Source of the DNA: Bacillota bacterium | Lineage (GTDB): Bacteria; Bacillota; Clostridia; Christensenellales; SZUA-584 | Reading direction: 5' to 3' | Length of the DNA stretch: 19,368 nucleotides | Assembly: GCA_023415915.1 (NCBI GenBank) | Contig: JAEZIZ010000137.1 | Span: 1-19,368 of the forward strand | In this document: piece by piece, positions 8,246 to 14,141 of the stretch | How the letters are laid out: every line of letters begins with the position of its first letter | Position numbering within the stretch: the stretch's first letter is position 1 | Made by a program: the position numbers and the translations under genes | The notes under the pieces: generated by a model | What the model saw: the letters and a program-made list of their open reading frames with translations, nothing else | Database searches by the model: none | Told to the model about the DNA's origin: nothing

Positions 8246-8527
8246 ATGCGTTTTGGTAGAAAAAGCGGCTCCAGCGGGGTAGCAAAAGAGCGCTTAAAGT
8301 TGGTGTTGATACACGACAGGGCGAGGACTTCCCCCTCCAGCGATCTTATAGAGAAGCTGAAACAGGAGATACTGGTCGTAATCAACAAGTACTTTGAAGT
8401 AAGCGAAAGCGACTTCGACGTAGAGATCAAGAGTTCGTCAAATGCAAACAACGCATCGGGAGAAACGAGGCTTACAGCCAACGCGCCGATAAGGGGCGTA
8501 CGGAACTTAGGGAGAAACATCTACTGA
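8246..8527 (+). CDS. minE: Division topological specificity factor MinE
   Basis: A 93-residue protein that stimulates MinD ATPase and displaces MinC, which restricts the inhibitor to the poles. The N-terminal MinD-binding/membrane segment includes AKERLKLVLIHDR and is followed by the family's IEKLKQEILVVINKYFEV, then a C-terminal dimerization region. The start is the ATG at 8246, behind AGGAGGAGGA; the frame is open upstream but runs into minD. Its presence implies an oscillating E. coli-type Min system rather than the static DivIVA/MinJ type of Bacillus. The last 21 bases overlap a convergent gene on the minus strand. Confidence 0.95.
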   Translation: MRFGRKSGSSGVAKERLKLVLIHDRARTSPSSDLIEKLKQEILVVINKYFEVSESDFDVEIKSSSNANNASGETRLTANAPIRGVRNLGRNIY

Positions 8528-9184
8528 TTCCGCAGGCTGAAATTTCTTTACCAATTCGTCGACCCATACGCGGTTGGGGCCTTCTATAATGGAGAACGGT
8601 TCCGTGCTTTGAGTACTGTTGTTTTCAAACAGCAGTATTTTTACGCCTTCGCGCGTCTGCCCGCCCGCGACCTGAAGGTAAAAAAGCGCGTACGGCAGAA
8701 ACCCTTCCTTATACACTATCAGCGAGATTTCTCCCCATGGTTTGGGAATAATACTGTCAAACCTCGAATCGCGTATTACCGGCACTTCTATTATGCCGGA
8801 GTTTCCGCTCTCGTCTGTTGTGTATGTCTTGCCCGTTTCCAAAATCACCACCTTTGCTCCCGATATGGGAGCCTCGGTATATCCTTCCGCAACATTTACA
8901 GTCAGTTTTGCTGTTTCCGACGTGTTGAAAGACAGTGCCGCTATGGCGCCGCCGTCCGAAAGCAGCACAGTCAACATAACAGCGCCCGCCAAAAGCAGTA
9001 CGGAAACGGTGATTGCCGCCGCCAGAGAACGCCTGCCGCCTTGAGCTATGCGACCGCCCGAGCCTCCGGCCGGCGTGCGTACGCTCGCAGCGGTTCGCGA
9101 GGTATGTTCGGAAGCCTTAGGGGCAACTGCTTTAGAGCCTCCGAAAAACCAGACGCTTTTTGACGTATCGTTTTTGTTATCCAT
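8507..9184 (-). CDS. Single-pass membrane protein with a carboxypeptidase-regulatory-like domain, unknown function
   Basis: A 225-residue protein I cannot assign to a named family. It has a Ser/Gly/Ala-rich, basic N-terminal tail of about 50 residues predicted to be cytoplasmic, one membrane helix (about 53-76, AAAITVSVLLLAGAVMLTVL), then an extracytoplasmic beta-rich part. The segment at about 93-135, including PISGAKVVILETGKTYTTDE, resembles a carboxypeptidase-regulatory-like (Ig-like) fold, often seen in surface proteins. No signal peptidase site or LPXTG motif is visible. The ATG at 9184 has a good GAGGTGATC ribosome binding site. It converges on minE with a 21-base overlap of coding ends and is divergent from pgi. 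A wall- or division-related role is possible from context only. Confidence 0.75.
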   Translation of the reverse strand: MDNKNDTSKSVWFFGGSKAVAPKASEHTSRTAASVRTPAGGSGGRIAQGGRRSLAAAITVSVLLLAGAVMLTVLLSDGGAIAALSFNTSETAKLTVNVAEGYTEAPISGAKVVILETGKTYTTDESGNSGIIEVPVIRDSRFDSIIPKPWGEISLIVYKEGFLPYALFYLQVAGGQTREGVKILLFENNSTQSTEPFSIIEGPNRVWVDELVKKFQPAESVDVSP

Positions 9185-9249
9185 GCGATCACCTCAACAA
9201 TATATATGCAAAATTATGGGGACATTATCGCTTGCATAACAAATAATAA

Positions 9250-9278
9250 TGGAAAGGCAGGTAAATAAGAGATATAAT
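9250..9278 (+). promoter_or_regulatory. Probable pgi promoter
   Basis: TGGAAA at 9250-9255 and a perfect TATAAT at 9273-9278 are separated by 17 bases, ending 37 bases before the pgi ATG. The -35 matches 4 of 6 consensus bases. Confidence 0.6.
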
Positions 9279-9315
9279 TGCGGTATACTATGCAGCAAAG
9301 AGTTAAGGAGATTTT

Positions 9316-10668
9316 ATGAACGGGCTTGTTTTCGATTTTAACAACGTCATGTCTTCACGTATAGGAAAGCACGGCTTTTCTGATGAAGACATATCTGCAG
9401 GCGGCGGTTTGCTGAAAAGCGCCCACGCTTCGTTCTCCGCCAAACCTTATGGCTTTAAACGCCTCCCCGAAGGCCAGGCGGATATAGTGGACGATATAAT
9501 ACGCACGGCGGCAGATATAAGAAAAAAATATAAAAACTTCGTTGTGCTGGGAATAGGCGGCTCCGCGCTGGGGCCTATAGCGGTGCATCAGGCGTTATCG
9601 CATGATAAAGAAGCCGCAATGAAACTGTATGTGGCCGACAATATAGACCCCGAAACCATGGCGAAGCTTATGAACGCCGACCATAAAGAGACAGTGTTCA
9701 ACGTGATTTCCAAGTCGGGTAAAACGTCGGAGACCATGGCGCAGTTTATGGCAGTCGCGGGCGCGCTGCAAAAGCAGGGGCTTAGGCTTTGCGACCACGT
9801 TATTGCAACGACCGACTCAAAGAACGGGAACCTTGTCAGAATAGCCCAAAAAGAAGGGCTTAAAACGTTCGTTATACCCGACGACGTTGGCGGGAGGTTT
9901 TCCGAGCTGACGCCGGTAGGGCTGCTCGCCGCGGCAGCCTGCGGTTACGACATTAAAGCGATGCTGGGAGGCGCGGCGCGTATTAACGACATGTGCAATG
10001 ACGATAACAACCCGGCGGCGATGTTTGCGCTGTTGCACGTGCTGGGCATGAAAAGACAGATGAACATAAGCGTTATGATGCCTTACGCCGACAGCTTAAA
10101 ATATATCTCCGACTGGTACGCTCAGCTCTGGGCGGAGTCGCTCGGCAAGAAATATGATACTGAGGGCAAGGTTGTCTATGCCGGCCAGACTCCCGTAAAG
10201 GCGCTCGGCGTTAACGACCAGCACTCGCAGATACAGCTGTATACCGAGGGGCCGTTCGATAAGATAGTTACATTCCTTAAAGTGAAGAACTTCCGGAGAG
10301 ATACCGAAATACCCAAGGCTTTTGAATATGTGGATGATATAGACTTTCTCGGCGGCAAGACGTTCGGGCAGCTGCTCGAGGCGGAAAGGAGCGCGACTGA
10401 ATACGCTCTTATAAAAGCGGGGCGGCCCAACATAACGATAACGCTCGAAAGCGTAAACGAATACACGATAGGCGCTCTGCTCCAGTTCTTTGAAGCCGCC
10501 ACCGCTTACGCGGGCGAGATGCTCGGCATAAACGCGTTCGACCAGCCGGGAGTGGAAGAGGGCAAAAAAGCCACGTTCGCGCTTATGGTCAAGGAAGGCT
10601 TTGAAGCGAAAAAGGCAGAAATGGAAAGCCAGCCCCCTTACGACTCAAAGTGGATATATTCAATTTAA
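9316..10668 (+). CDS. pgi: Glucose-6-phosphate isomerase
   Basis: A 450-residue cytoplasmic enzyme that interconverts glucose 6-phosphate and fructose 6-phosphate at the head of glycolysis. The sugar-phosphate binding segment KSGKTSE is at residues 133-139, the first family signature appears as GGRFSELTPVGLL (192-204), and the second as FDQPGVEEGKK (408-418) near the C-terminus. The length equals that of other Firmicute PGIs. The ATG at 9316 follows TAAGGAG with good spacing. The gene is monocistronic, divergent from the unknown membrane protein gene and convergent with thiT, and is followed by a strong hairpin. Confidence 0.97.
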   Translation: MNGLVFDFNNVMSSRIGKHGFSDEDISAGGGLLKSAHASFSAKPYGFKRLPEGQADIVDDIIRTAADIRKKYKNFVVLGIGGSALGPIAVHQALSHDKEAAMKLYVADNIDPETMAKLMNADHKETVFNVISKSGKTSETMAQFMAVAGALQKQGLRLCDHVIATTDSKNGNLVRIAQKEGLKTFVIPDDVGGRFSELTPVGLLAAAACGYDIKAMLGGAARINDMCNDDNNPAAMFALLHVLGMKRQMNISVMMPYADSLKYISDWYAQLWAESLGKKYDTEGKVVYAGQTPVKALGVNDQHSQIQLYTEGPFDKIVTFLKVKNFRRDTEIPKAFEYVDDIDFLGGKTFGQLLEAERSATEYALIKAGRPNITITLESVNEYTIGALLQFFEAATAYAGEMLGINAFDQPGVEEGKKATFALMVKEGFEAKKAEMESQPPYDSKWIYSI

Positions 10669-10695
10669 TTAAATAACGTGCAATCGCGCATATGA

Positions 10696-10729
10696 AAGCG
10701 CCGCCTGAATCCGGGCGGCGCTTATTATA
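10696..10729 (+). terminator. Hairpin terminator between pgi and thiT
   Basis: A perfect 10-bp GC-rich stem (AAGCGCCGCC pairing with GGCGGCGCTT) has an 8-base loop and is followed on the plus strand by TATTATACATT. The tract is not a pure T run. It lies between two convergent genes and may act in both directions, but its plus-strand tail is better. Confidence 0.75.
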
Positions 10730-10751
10730 CATTATGTGTTTTACGCAAAGG

Positions 10752-11432
10752 TCAAACGCTTTTGGGCGCCGATTTCAGAGCCTGGCGTTTGAACCGCTGT
10801 ATCATTTCGCTTACGGGCGGTATCACGACTATTACGAAGCATATGGCAAGGTCTATAAGCACGAATGAGTTATAACCCAGAGAATACGGCCACAGCTCCT
10901 GCCCGGATTCCGCGGCGTAGCTTGCAAAGAATATCACGCCCGATATTACGTGCGAAGCGTACCGCAATACGCAGGCAATTATCATGCCGGGCAATATGCT
11001 CTTTTTAAACAGCCCTGCAAGGCCCAATATAGTAAACGCGAATATGTAGTCGAGAAAGAACTGCGCCCAGTGCACCACCCAGAAATCCTGAAGGCACTGC
11101 AGCAGCGCGTATGCAAAGCCCACCAATAGCCCCTTGGGCGTGCCGTAAATGTACGCAAACAGCAACACGGGCAGCATGCTTGCGAGCGTTACCGAGCCGC
11201 CCTGCGGCATCTGCCACAGCTTGACAAACGACAGCAGAAAACCTAGCGCGAGGCACATCGCGGCAGCGGAAAGCTCCCGAATAGTCCAGGCGCTTTCGCC
11301 CGTTTTCTTTTTGCGCGCGCGTATGAGTACAAGCGCGCCGACTACGAGCACGACAGCCGCTAAGGCTATTATCCATGCTCTGTTCGCTTCGAGGAATTCC
11401 CCGAAGCCTTCGCTGAATTTTTCCCAGTCCAT
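10752..11432 (-). CDS. thiT: Thiamine ECF transporter substrate-binding protein ThiT
   Basis: A 226-residue integral membrane protein, the thiamine-specific S component of an energy-coupling factor transporter; it would work with shared EcfA/A'/T subunits encoded elsewhere. The family core begins near residue 50 and includes QMPQGGSVTLASMLP (74-88), the GTPKGLLVGFAYALLQ helix and the WAQFFLDYIFAFT region. It has an additional N-terminal hydrophobic helix (about 19-38) followed by RARKKK, making it longer than the usual 180-200 residues. The ATG at 11432 has an AGAGGTGA ribosome binding site. A TPP riboswitch in its leader confirms the thiamine role: high TPP should shut expression off. Confidence 0.92.
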   Translation of the reverse strand: MDWEKFSEGFGEFLEANRAWIIALAAVVLVVGALVLIRARKKKTGESAWTIRELSAAAMCLALGFLLSFVKLWQMPQGGSVTLASMLPVLLFAYIYGTPKGLLVGFAYALLQCLQDFWVVHWAQFFLDYIFAFTILGLAGLFKKSILPGMIIACVLRYASHVISGVIFFASYAAESGQELWPYSLGYNSFVLIDLAICFVIVVIPPVSEMIQRFKRQALKSAPKSV

Positions 11433-11538
11433 AGTTCACCTCTCCCCGATTGTTTTTATTTGCCGCATAAGGTAAAATGGACAAGAGGAGAGCCTTACCG
11501 CTTTAATCTCCGCCCTAAGCTTTGGCTTCCAAGGCGAT

Positions 11539-11570
11539 AAAAAAGGCGTATACAATAAGCGTATACACCC
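11539..11570 (-). terminator. Second intrinsic terminator in the thiT leader
   Basis: On the minus strand GGTGTATAC (11569-11561) pairs with GTATACGCC (11553-11545) across a 7-base loop, with one G-U pair, followed by six T residues at 11544-11539. Its 5' base overlaps an exact complement of the TPP aptamer, so it is a strong candidate for the regulated terminator. Confidence 0.8.
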
Positions 11571-11577
11571 TTTGAAC
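11567..11577 (-). promoter_or_regulatory. Putative anti-aptamer strand of the thiT riboswitch
   Basis: On the minus strand GTTCAAAGGGT is the exact 11-base reverse complement of ACCCTTTGAAC, the conserved TPP-contacting strand of the aptamer at 11689-11679. The last 3-4 bases also form the base of the second terminator stem. The two pairings are therefore at least partly exclusive. Confidence 0.6.
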
Positions 11578-11592
11578 TTTAAAAGATTAAAC

Positions 11593-11632
11593 CTTTTGCT
11601 ATTTAAAGCAAAAGCCCGCGCACCGCACGGGC
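11593..11632 (-). terminator. First hairpin terminator of the thiT leader, with a following hairpin
   Basis: On the minus strand GCCCGTGC (11632-11625) pairs with GCGCGGGC (11621-11614), one G-U pair, 3-base loop, followed by only four T residues. Those T residues belong to a second perfect 8-bp hairpin, CTTTTGCT with AGCAAAAG (11614-11593). Termination here may be weak or context-dependent. Confidence 0.6.
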
Positions 11633-11647
11633 AGGTAAGTCTCTTAT

Positions 11648-11734
11648 CTTGCTTCCCTGCGCTGGAATTACCCAACAGGTTCAAAGGGTTGTGCTAAATG
11701 CATCTCAGCCATCAAGGCCCCCCTAGCGGTCAAG
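11648..11734 (-). promoter_or_regulatory. TPP (THI-box) riboswitch aptamer
   Basis: The minus strand carries the conserved TPP aptamer core in order: GGGG near the 5' end, GGCTGAGATG (the pyrimidine-sensor CUGAGA), ACCCTTTGAACCTG, then TAATTCCAGCG and CAGGGAAGC. Short P1 pairing is seen between GCT and AGC, and between CTT and AAG, at the two ends. It is cis-regulatory for thiT, whose start is about 215 bases downstream, and by family precedent TPP binding represses expression. Termination hairpins lie downstream, so control is probably transcriptional. Confidence 0.95.
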
Positions 11735-11737
11735 TGC

Positions 11738-11766
11738 ATTATACGTTTATATATATTATATGTCAA
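11738..11766 (-). promoter_or_regulatory. Consensus sigma-A promoter of the thiT riboswitch transcript
   Basis: On the minus strand a perfect TTGACA (11766-11761) and perfect TATAAT (11743-11738) are separated by exactly 17 bases. Transcription should begin near 11731, immediately before the aptamer. The -35 lies 18 bases from the start codon of the divergent yfbR-like gene. Confidence 0.9.
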
Positions 11767-11783
11767 TGACAATGGAGGAATTT

Positions 11784-12362
11784 ATGTATCATTTTTTCAG
11801 TTACATGGCGAAGATGAAACACATAAAGCGTTGGGGGCTCATGCGCAACACTCGCGAGGAAAACATACAGGAGCACTCGCTGCAGGCCGCGATGATAGCG
11901 CACGCGCTTGCGGTAATAAAAAACAAGCTGTTTAAAGGAAACGTAGACGCGGAGCGCGTTATGGCCGTCGCGGTATTTCATGAGGCGGGGGAGGTAATAA
12001 CCGGCGACCTTGCAACGCCAATAAAGTATTTCAACCCCGAGATAAAGACCGCCTATAAGCAGATAGAACGCGTCGCGGAGGAAAAGCTGCTCGTCATGCT
12101 GCCCCCTGAAATAAAGGGCGAGTACGAGTCGCTGATACTCGGGCGGGAGGACGATAAGGAAATCTACGCTATAGTGAAGGCGGCGGACAAGATATGCGCG
12201 TACCTTAAGTGCGTAGAGGAAATGTCCGCGGGCAACAAGGAGTTTGAGAAAGCACAAAAGACTATACGCACGGCTATAAAGAAGCTCGACATGCCCGAAG
12301 TCAAATACTTTATGGATACGTTCGTGCCGAGCTTTGAGCTGACGCTCGACGAGTTGAATTAA
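11784..12362 (+). CDS. yfbR: YfbR-type HD-domain 5'-deoxynucleotidase
   Basis: A 192-residue HD-superfamily protein closely resembling E. coli YfbR, which dephosphorylates deoxyribonucleoside 5'-monophosphates. Matching blocks are MKHIKRWGLMRN (11-22), ENIQEHSLQ with H31, TGDLATPIKYFN (73-84) and ADKICAYLKC with D135. The signature HD pair reads H66-E67 in VFHEAGEV, where YfbR has His-Asp; the catalytic state is therefore uncertain. The start is the ATG at 11784 because GGAGG lies at 11774-11778 and the family begins at this point; upstream in-frame ATGs at 11760, 11766 and 11772 precede the ribosome binding site. It is followed after one base by a DUF4440 gene. Its own promoter must lie close to, or overlap, the divergent thiT promoter. 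Confidence 0.88.
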   Translation: MYHFFSYMAKMKHIKRWGLMRNTREENIQEHSLQAAMIAHALAVIKNKLFKGNVDAERVMAVAVFHEAGEVITGDLATPIKYFNPEIKTAYKQIERVAEEKLLVMLPPEIKGEYESLILGREDDKEIYAIVKAADKICAYLKCVEEMSAGNKEFEKAQKTIRTAIKKLDMPEVKYFMDTFVPSFELTLDELN

Positions 12363-12363
12363 C

Positions 12364-12726
12364 ATGAATATATCGAGCAGGCTCGAAGAGCATATCCGCA
12401 GTCTGGAAAACGCGCTCCTTCAACCCGAAGTAAGGCGGTCGCCGAAAGCGGTAAACGCGCTGATTGCCCAAGGCTTTTTTGAATTCGCCAGTTCGGGGCG
12501 TATATACAATTATACGCCGGGGGATACGTTTGACGACGAATCAACGTATGAGATACAGGATTTCAAGGCGCAGAGGCTGTCTCGCGGCTGCGTGCTGGCG
12601 ACGTACAGGGCGGTAAAAAAAGACGCCGCCAATGTTGTTGCAATTATGCTGCGAAGTTCAATATGGAAGCGCGGCAAGGGAACGTGGAAAATAGTGTTCC
12701 ATCAGGGAACGGTTACGAGCAACTGA
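12364..12726 (+). CDS. DUF4440 / NTF2-like small protein
   Basis: A 120-residue protein with the feel of the DUF4440 group of the NTF2-like (SnoaL) fold: an N-terminal helix with LEEHIRSLENALLQPEVRRS, then FFEFASSGRIYNY, and a C-terminal beta strand with WKIVFHQGT. Family members bind small molecules or act as standalone domains, but the role here is unknown. It begins one base after the stop of the YfbR gene and is almost certainly cotranslated with it. There is no signal peptide or membrane segment. Confidence 0.75.
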   Translation: MNISSRLEEHIRSLENALLQPEVRRSPKAVNALIAQGFFEFASSGRIYNYTPGDTFDDESTYEIQDFKAQRLSRGCVLATYRAVKKDAANVVAIMLRSSIWKRGKGTWKIVFHQGTVTSN

Positions 12727-12783
12727 TATATAAATGGAACGCTTTTAAAGCGTATCCTTCGCGACTGTCAAAAAAGTATATGC

Positions 12784-12882
12784 TGACATTCCGTCAGCTT
12801 CGCTTGAAGGAGTGTAAAGACTGAAGAATCCCCTTCTTTATAGCACTCTCCATGGGATTCCTCGCAAGCTCGGAATGACAAA
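12784..12882. repeat. Imperfect inverted repeat, part of a dispersed repeat family
   Basis: TGACATTCCG at 12784-12793 matches the inverse of CGGAATGACA at 12871-12880 with one mismatch, and GAAGAATCCC at 12823-12832 matches the inverse of GGGATTCCTC at 12854-12863 with one mismatch. The transcript could fold into a long imperfect hairpin of about 100 bases. The right arm (12856-12882) also matches a second copy near 19244-19273. There is no coding potential and no transposase. It resembles short palindromic intergenic elements seen in many bacteria. Confidence 0.65.
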
Positions 12883-12898
12883 TGGAGGGTTATCGAGA

Positions 12899-12930
12899 CT
12901 TAAAAAGGATATGCGGCAAGCATATCCTTT
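12899..12930 (-). terminator. Intrinsic terminator of the sigH cluster
   Basis: A perfect 11-bp stem, AAAGGATATGC pairing with GCATATCCTTT, has a 5-base loop. On the minus strand it is followed by TTTTTAA, the right orientation to end the sigH transcript 28 bases after its stop. Confidence 0.8.
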
Positions 12931-12958
12931 AACATTCCTTTATAAAATAACCAACAGT

Positions 12959-13603
12959 TTACTCCCCGTCCGATATCAGCTTTTCCAGCTTGTTCTTTAC
13001 GCGCTGCAGCGCGTTGTCCACCGACTTTACGCTCCTGTTAAGGTCCGCGGCGACTTCGTAATAAGATTTGCCTTCTATATACTTTCTGAGCACCTGCATC
13101 TCGAGAGGCGAGAGCAGCTTGCCCATCTTCGATTCGATTATTGAGAAGTCTTCCCTGCCTATAATAATATCTTCGGGATTCGATATCTTGCCGCTTGCGA
13201 CTATGTCTATAAGCGTCCTGTCGGATTCCTCATCGAACATAGGCTTGTTTAAAGAGACATACGAATTAAGCGGCTTGTGCTTTTGGCGCGTGGCCGTCTT
13301 TATCGCGGTTATTATCTGGCGTGTAACGCACAGCTCGGCAAACGCCCGAAATGTTGTAAGCCGTGTCTGGCGGAAATCGCGTATCGCCTTATACAGCCCT
13401 ATCATGCCTTCCTGTACGATGTCTTCCCGGTCGGCTCCGATAAGAAAATAAGAACGTGCCTTTGCACGAACAAAATTCTTATACTTATTGAGCAAATACT
13501 CTAAAGCGTCCCCGTCGTCGCGGGCGAGTTCCGCAAGGGACTCGTCAGGCATGTCCTCGTAACGATCGTGTGCTTCTTCAAGCGAAGATCTTCTGCTAGT
13601 CAA
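12959..13603 (-). CDS. sigH: RNA polymerase sigma factor SigH (Spo0H)
   Basis: A 214-residue sigma-70 family factor of the SigH/Spo0H type, which in Firmicutes directs early sporulation, transition-phase and competence genes. Region 2 includes DREDIVQEGMIGLYKAIRDF (58-77), and the C-terminal region 4 helix-turn-helix is seen around KSYYEVAADLNRSVKSVDNA. It starts at a TTG (13603) behind GGGAGG; no ATG or GTG with a good site was found nearby. The mrnC-thyX-rlmB-rae1-sigH order matches the conserved Firmicute cluster. It has its own strong promoter in the 82-base gap after rae1 and an intrinsic terminator downstream. Confidence 0.95.
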   Translation of the reverse strand: MTSRRSSLEEAHDRYEDMPDESLAELARDDGDALEYLLNKYKNFVRAKARSYFLIGADREDIVQEGMIGLYKAIRDFRQTRLTTFRAFAELCVTRQIITAIKTATRQKHKPLNSYVSLNKPMFDEESDRTLIDIVASGKISNPEDIIIGREDFSIIESKMGKLLSPLEMQVLRKYIEGKSYYEVAADLNRSVKSVDNALQRVKNKLEKLISDGE

Positions 13604-13632
13604 TGTATACCTCCCGGAGTCTCTGTTATTTG

Positions 13633-13661
13633 ATTATATATGGCGGCATTAAGAGAGTCAA
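13633..13661 (-). promoter_or_regulatory. Sigma-A type promoter of sigH
   Basis: On the minus strand TTGACT (13661-13656) and a perfect TATAAT (13638-13633) are spaced by 17 bases, 11 of 12 consensus positions. It gives a short 5' leader of about 23 bases before the TTG start. Confidence 0.85.
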
Positions 13662-13685
13662 TATGGATGGAGTAAATTTACAAAT

Positions 13686-14141
13686 CTAATCGGGAAGAGT
13701 TATCGCGTCAAGCGCGAGCCTCTTTTTAAGCTCGCCCGGAGAGAGCGACGACCTGTGAAGAAGCTTTAAATACTTCTCACGCTCGGCTTGTATAAGCAGC
13801 TTAAGCTCGTGAGGGGTTATTCTTACAGCGCCCGCTTCAAACACCGAAAGCTGTTCAAGATAATCGCTTGTTACGACTTTAAGCATTGGTTTGCCTTTGG
13901 CGGCGCGCTGTATATGCGTATCGGCCGTGACGCCGTATGCGGTAAAGATAACGGTTAAGAGGCCGTGCTTTGTTTCGCTTGCAGGCTGCTTCGTGTTGTA
14001 GCCGTCGAATACCACCGTGATATCTTCGCCCGAAAAGCCCGCAAAATCATCGAGTATATGAAGCAGTTTCGCGCGCGCGTCTTCAAGATTGCTCGTATCA
14101 AGCCCCCAGGCGTGGATAACGTTGTATCCGTCTATTATCAT
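13686..14141 (-). CDS. rae1: Rae1/YacP family NYN-domain ribonuclease
   Basis: A 151-residue PIN-like NYN-domain protein of the YacP/Rae1 family. In Bacillus, Rae1 is a ribosome-associated endonuclease that cleaves mRNA in the A site. Acidic residues expected in the active site are visible: D4 in MIIDGYNVIHAW, the VVFDGYN segment, and D93 in KVVTSDYLEQ. It is slightly shorter than the usual 170 residues. The start ATG overlaps the rlmB stop by four bases (ATGA), and AGGAG precedes it. Position between rlmB and sigH matches the conserved cluster. Confidence 0.9.
   Translation of the reverse strand: MIIDGYNVIHAWGLDTSNLEDARAKLLHILDDFAGFSGEDITVVFDGYNTKQPASETKHGLLTVIFTAYGVTADTHIQRAAKGKPMLKVVTSDYLEQLSVFEAGAVRITPHELKLLIQAEREKYLKLLHRSSLSPGELKKRLALDAITLPD

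Noticed and set aside
11436..11684. An 82-codon frame on the minus strand inside the thiT leader
   Set aside because: It begins within the TPP aptamer and passes through two terminator hairpins. The RNA structure explains the sequence better than a protein does.
11763..12365. A 200-codon open frame on the minus strand covering the whole yfbR-like gene
   Set aside because: It mirrors a well-conserved gene in the opposite frame, has no plausible start signal and shows no domain.
12737..12752. Short hairpin ACGCTT with AAGCGT after the DUF4440 gene
   Set aside because: The stem is only 6 bp and is not followed by T residues on the plus strand.
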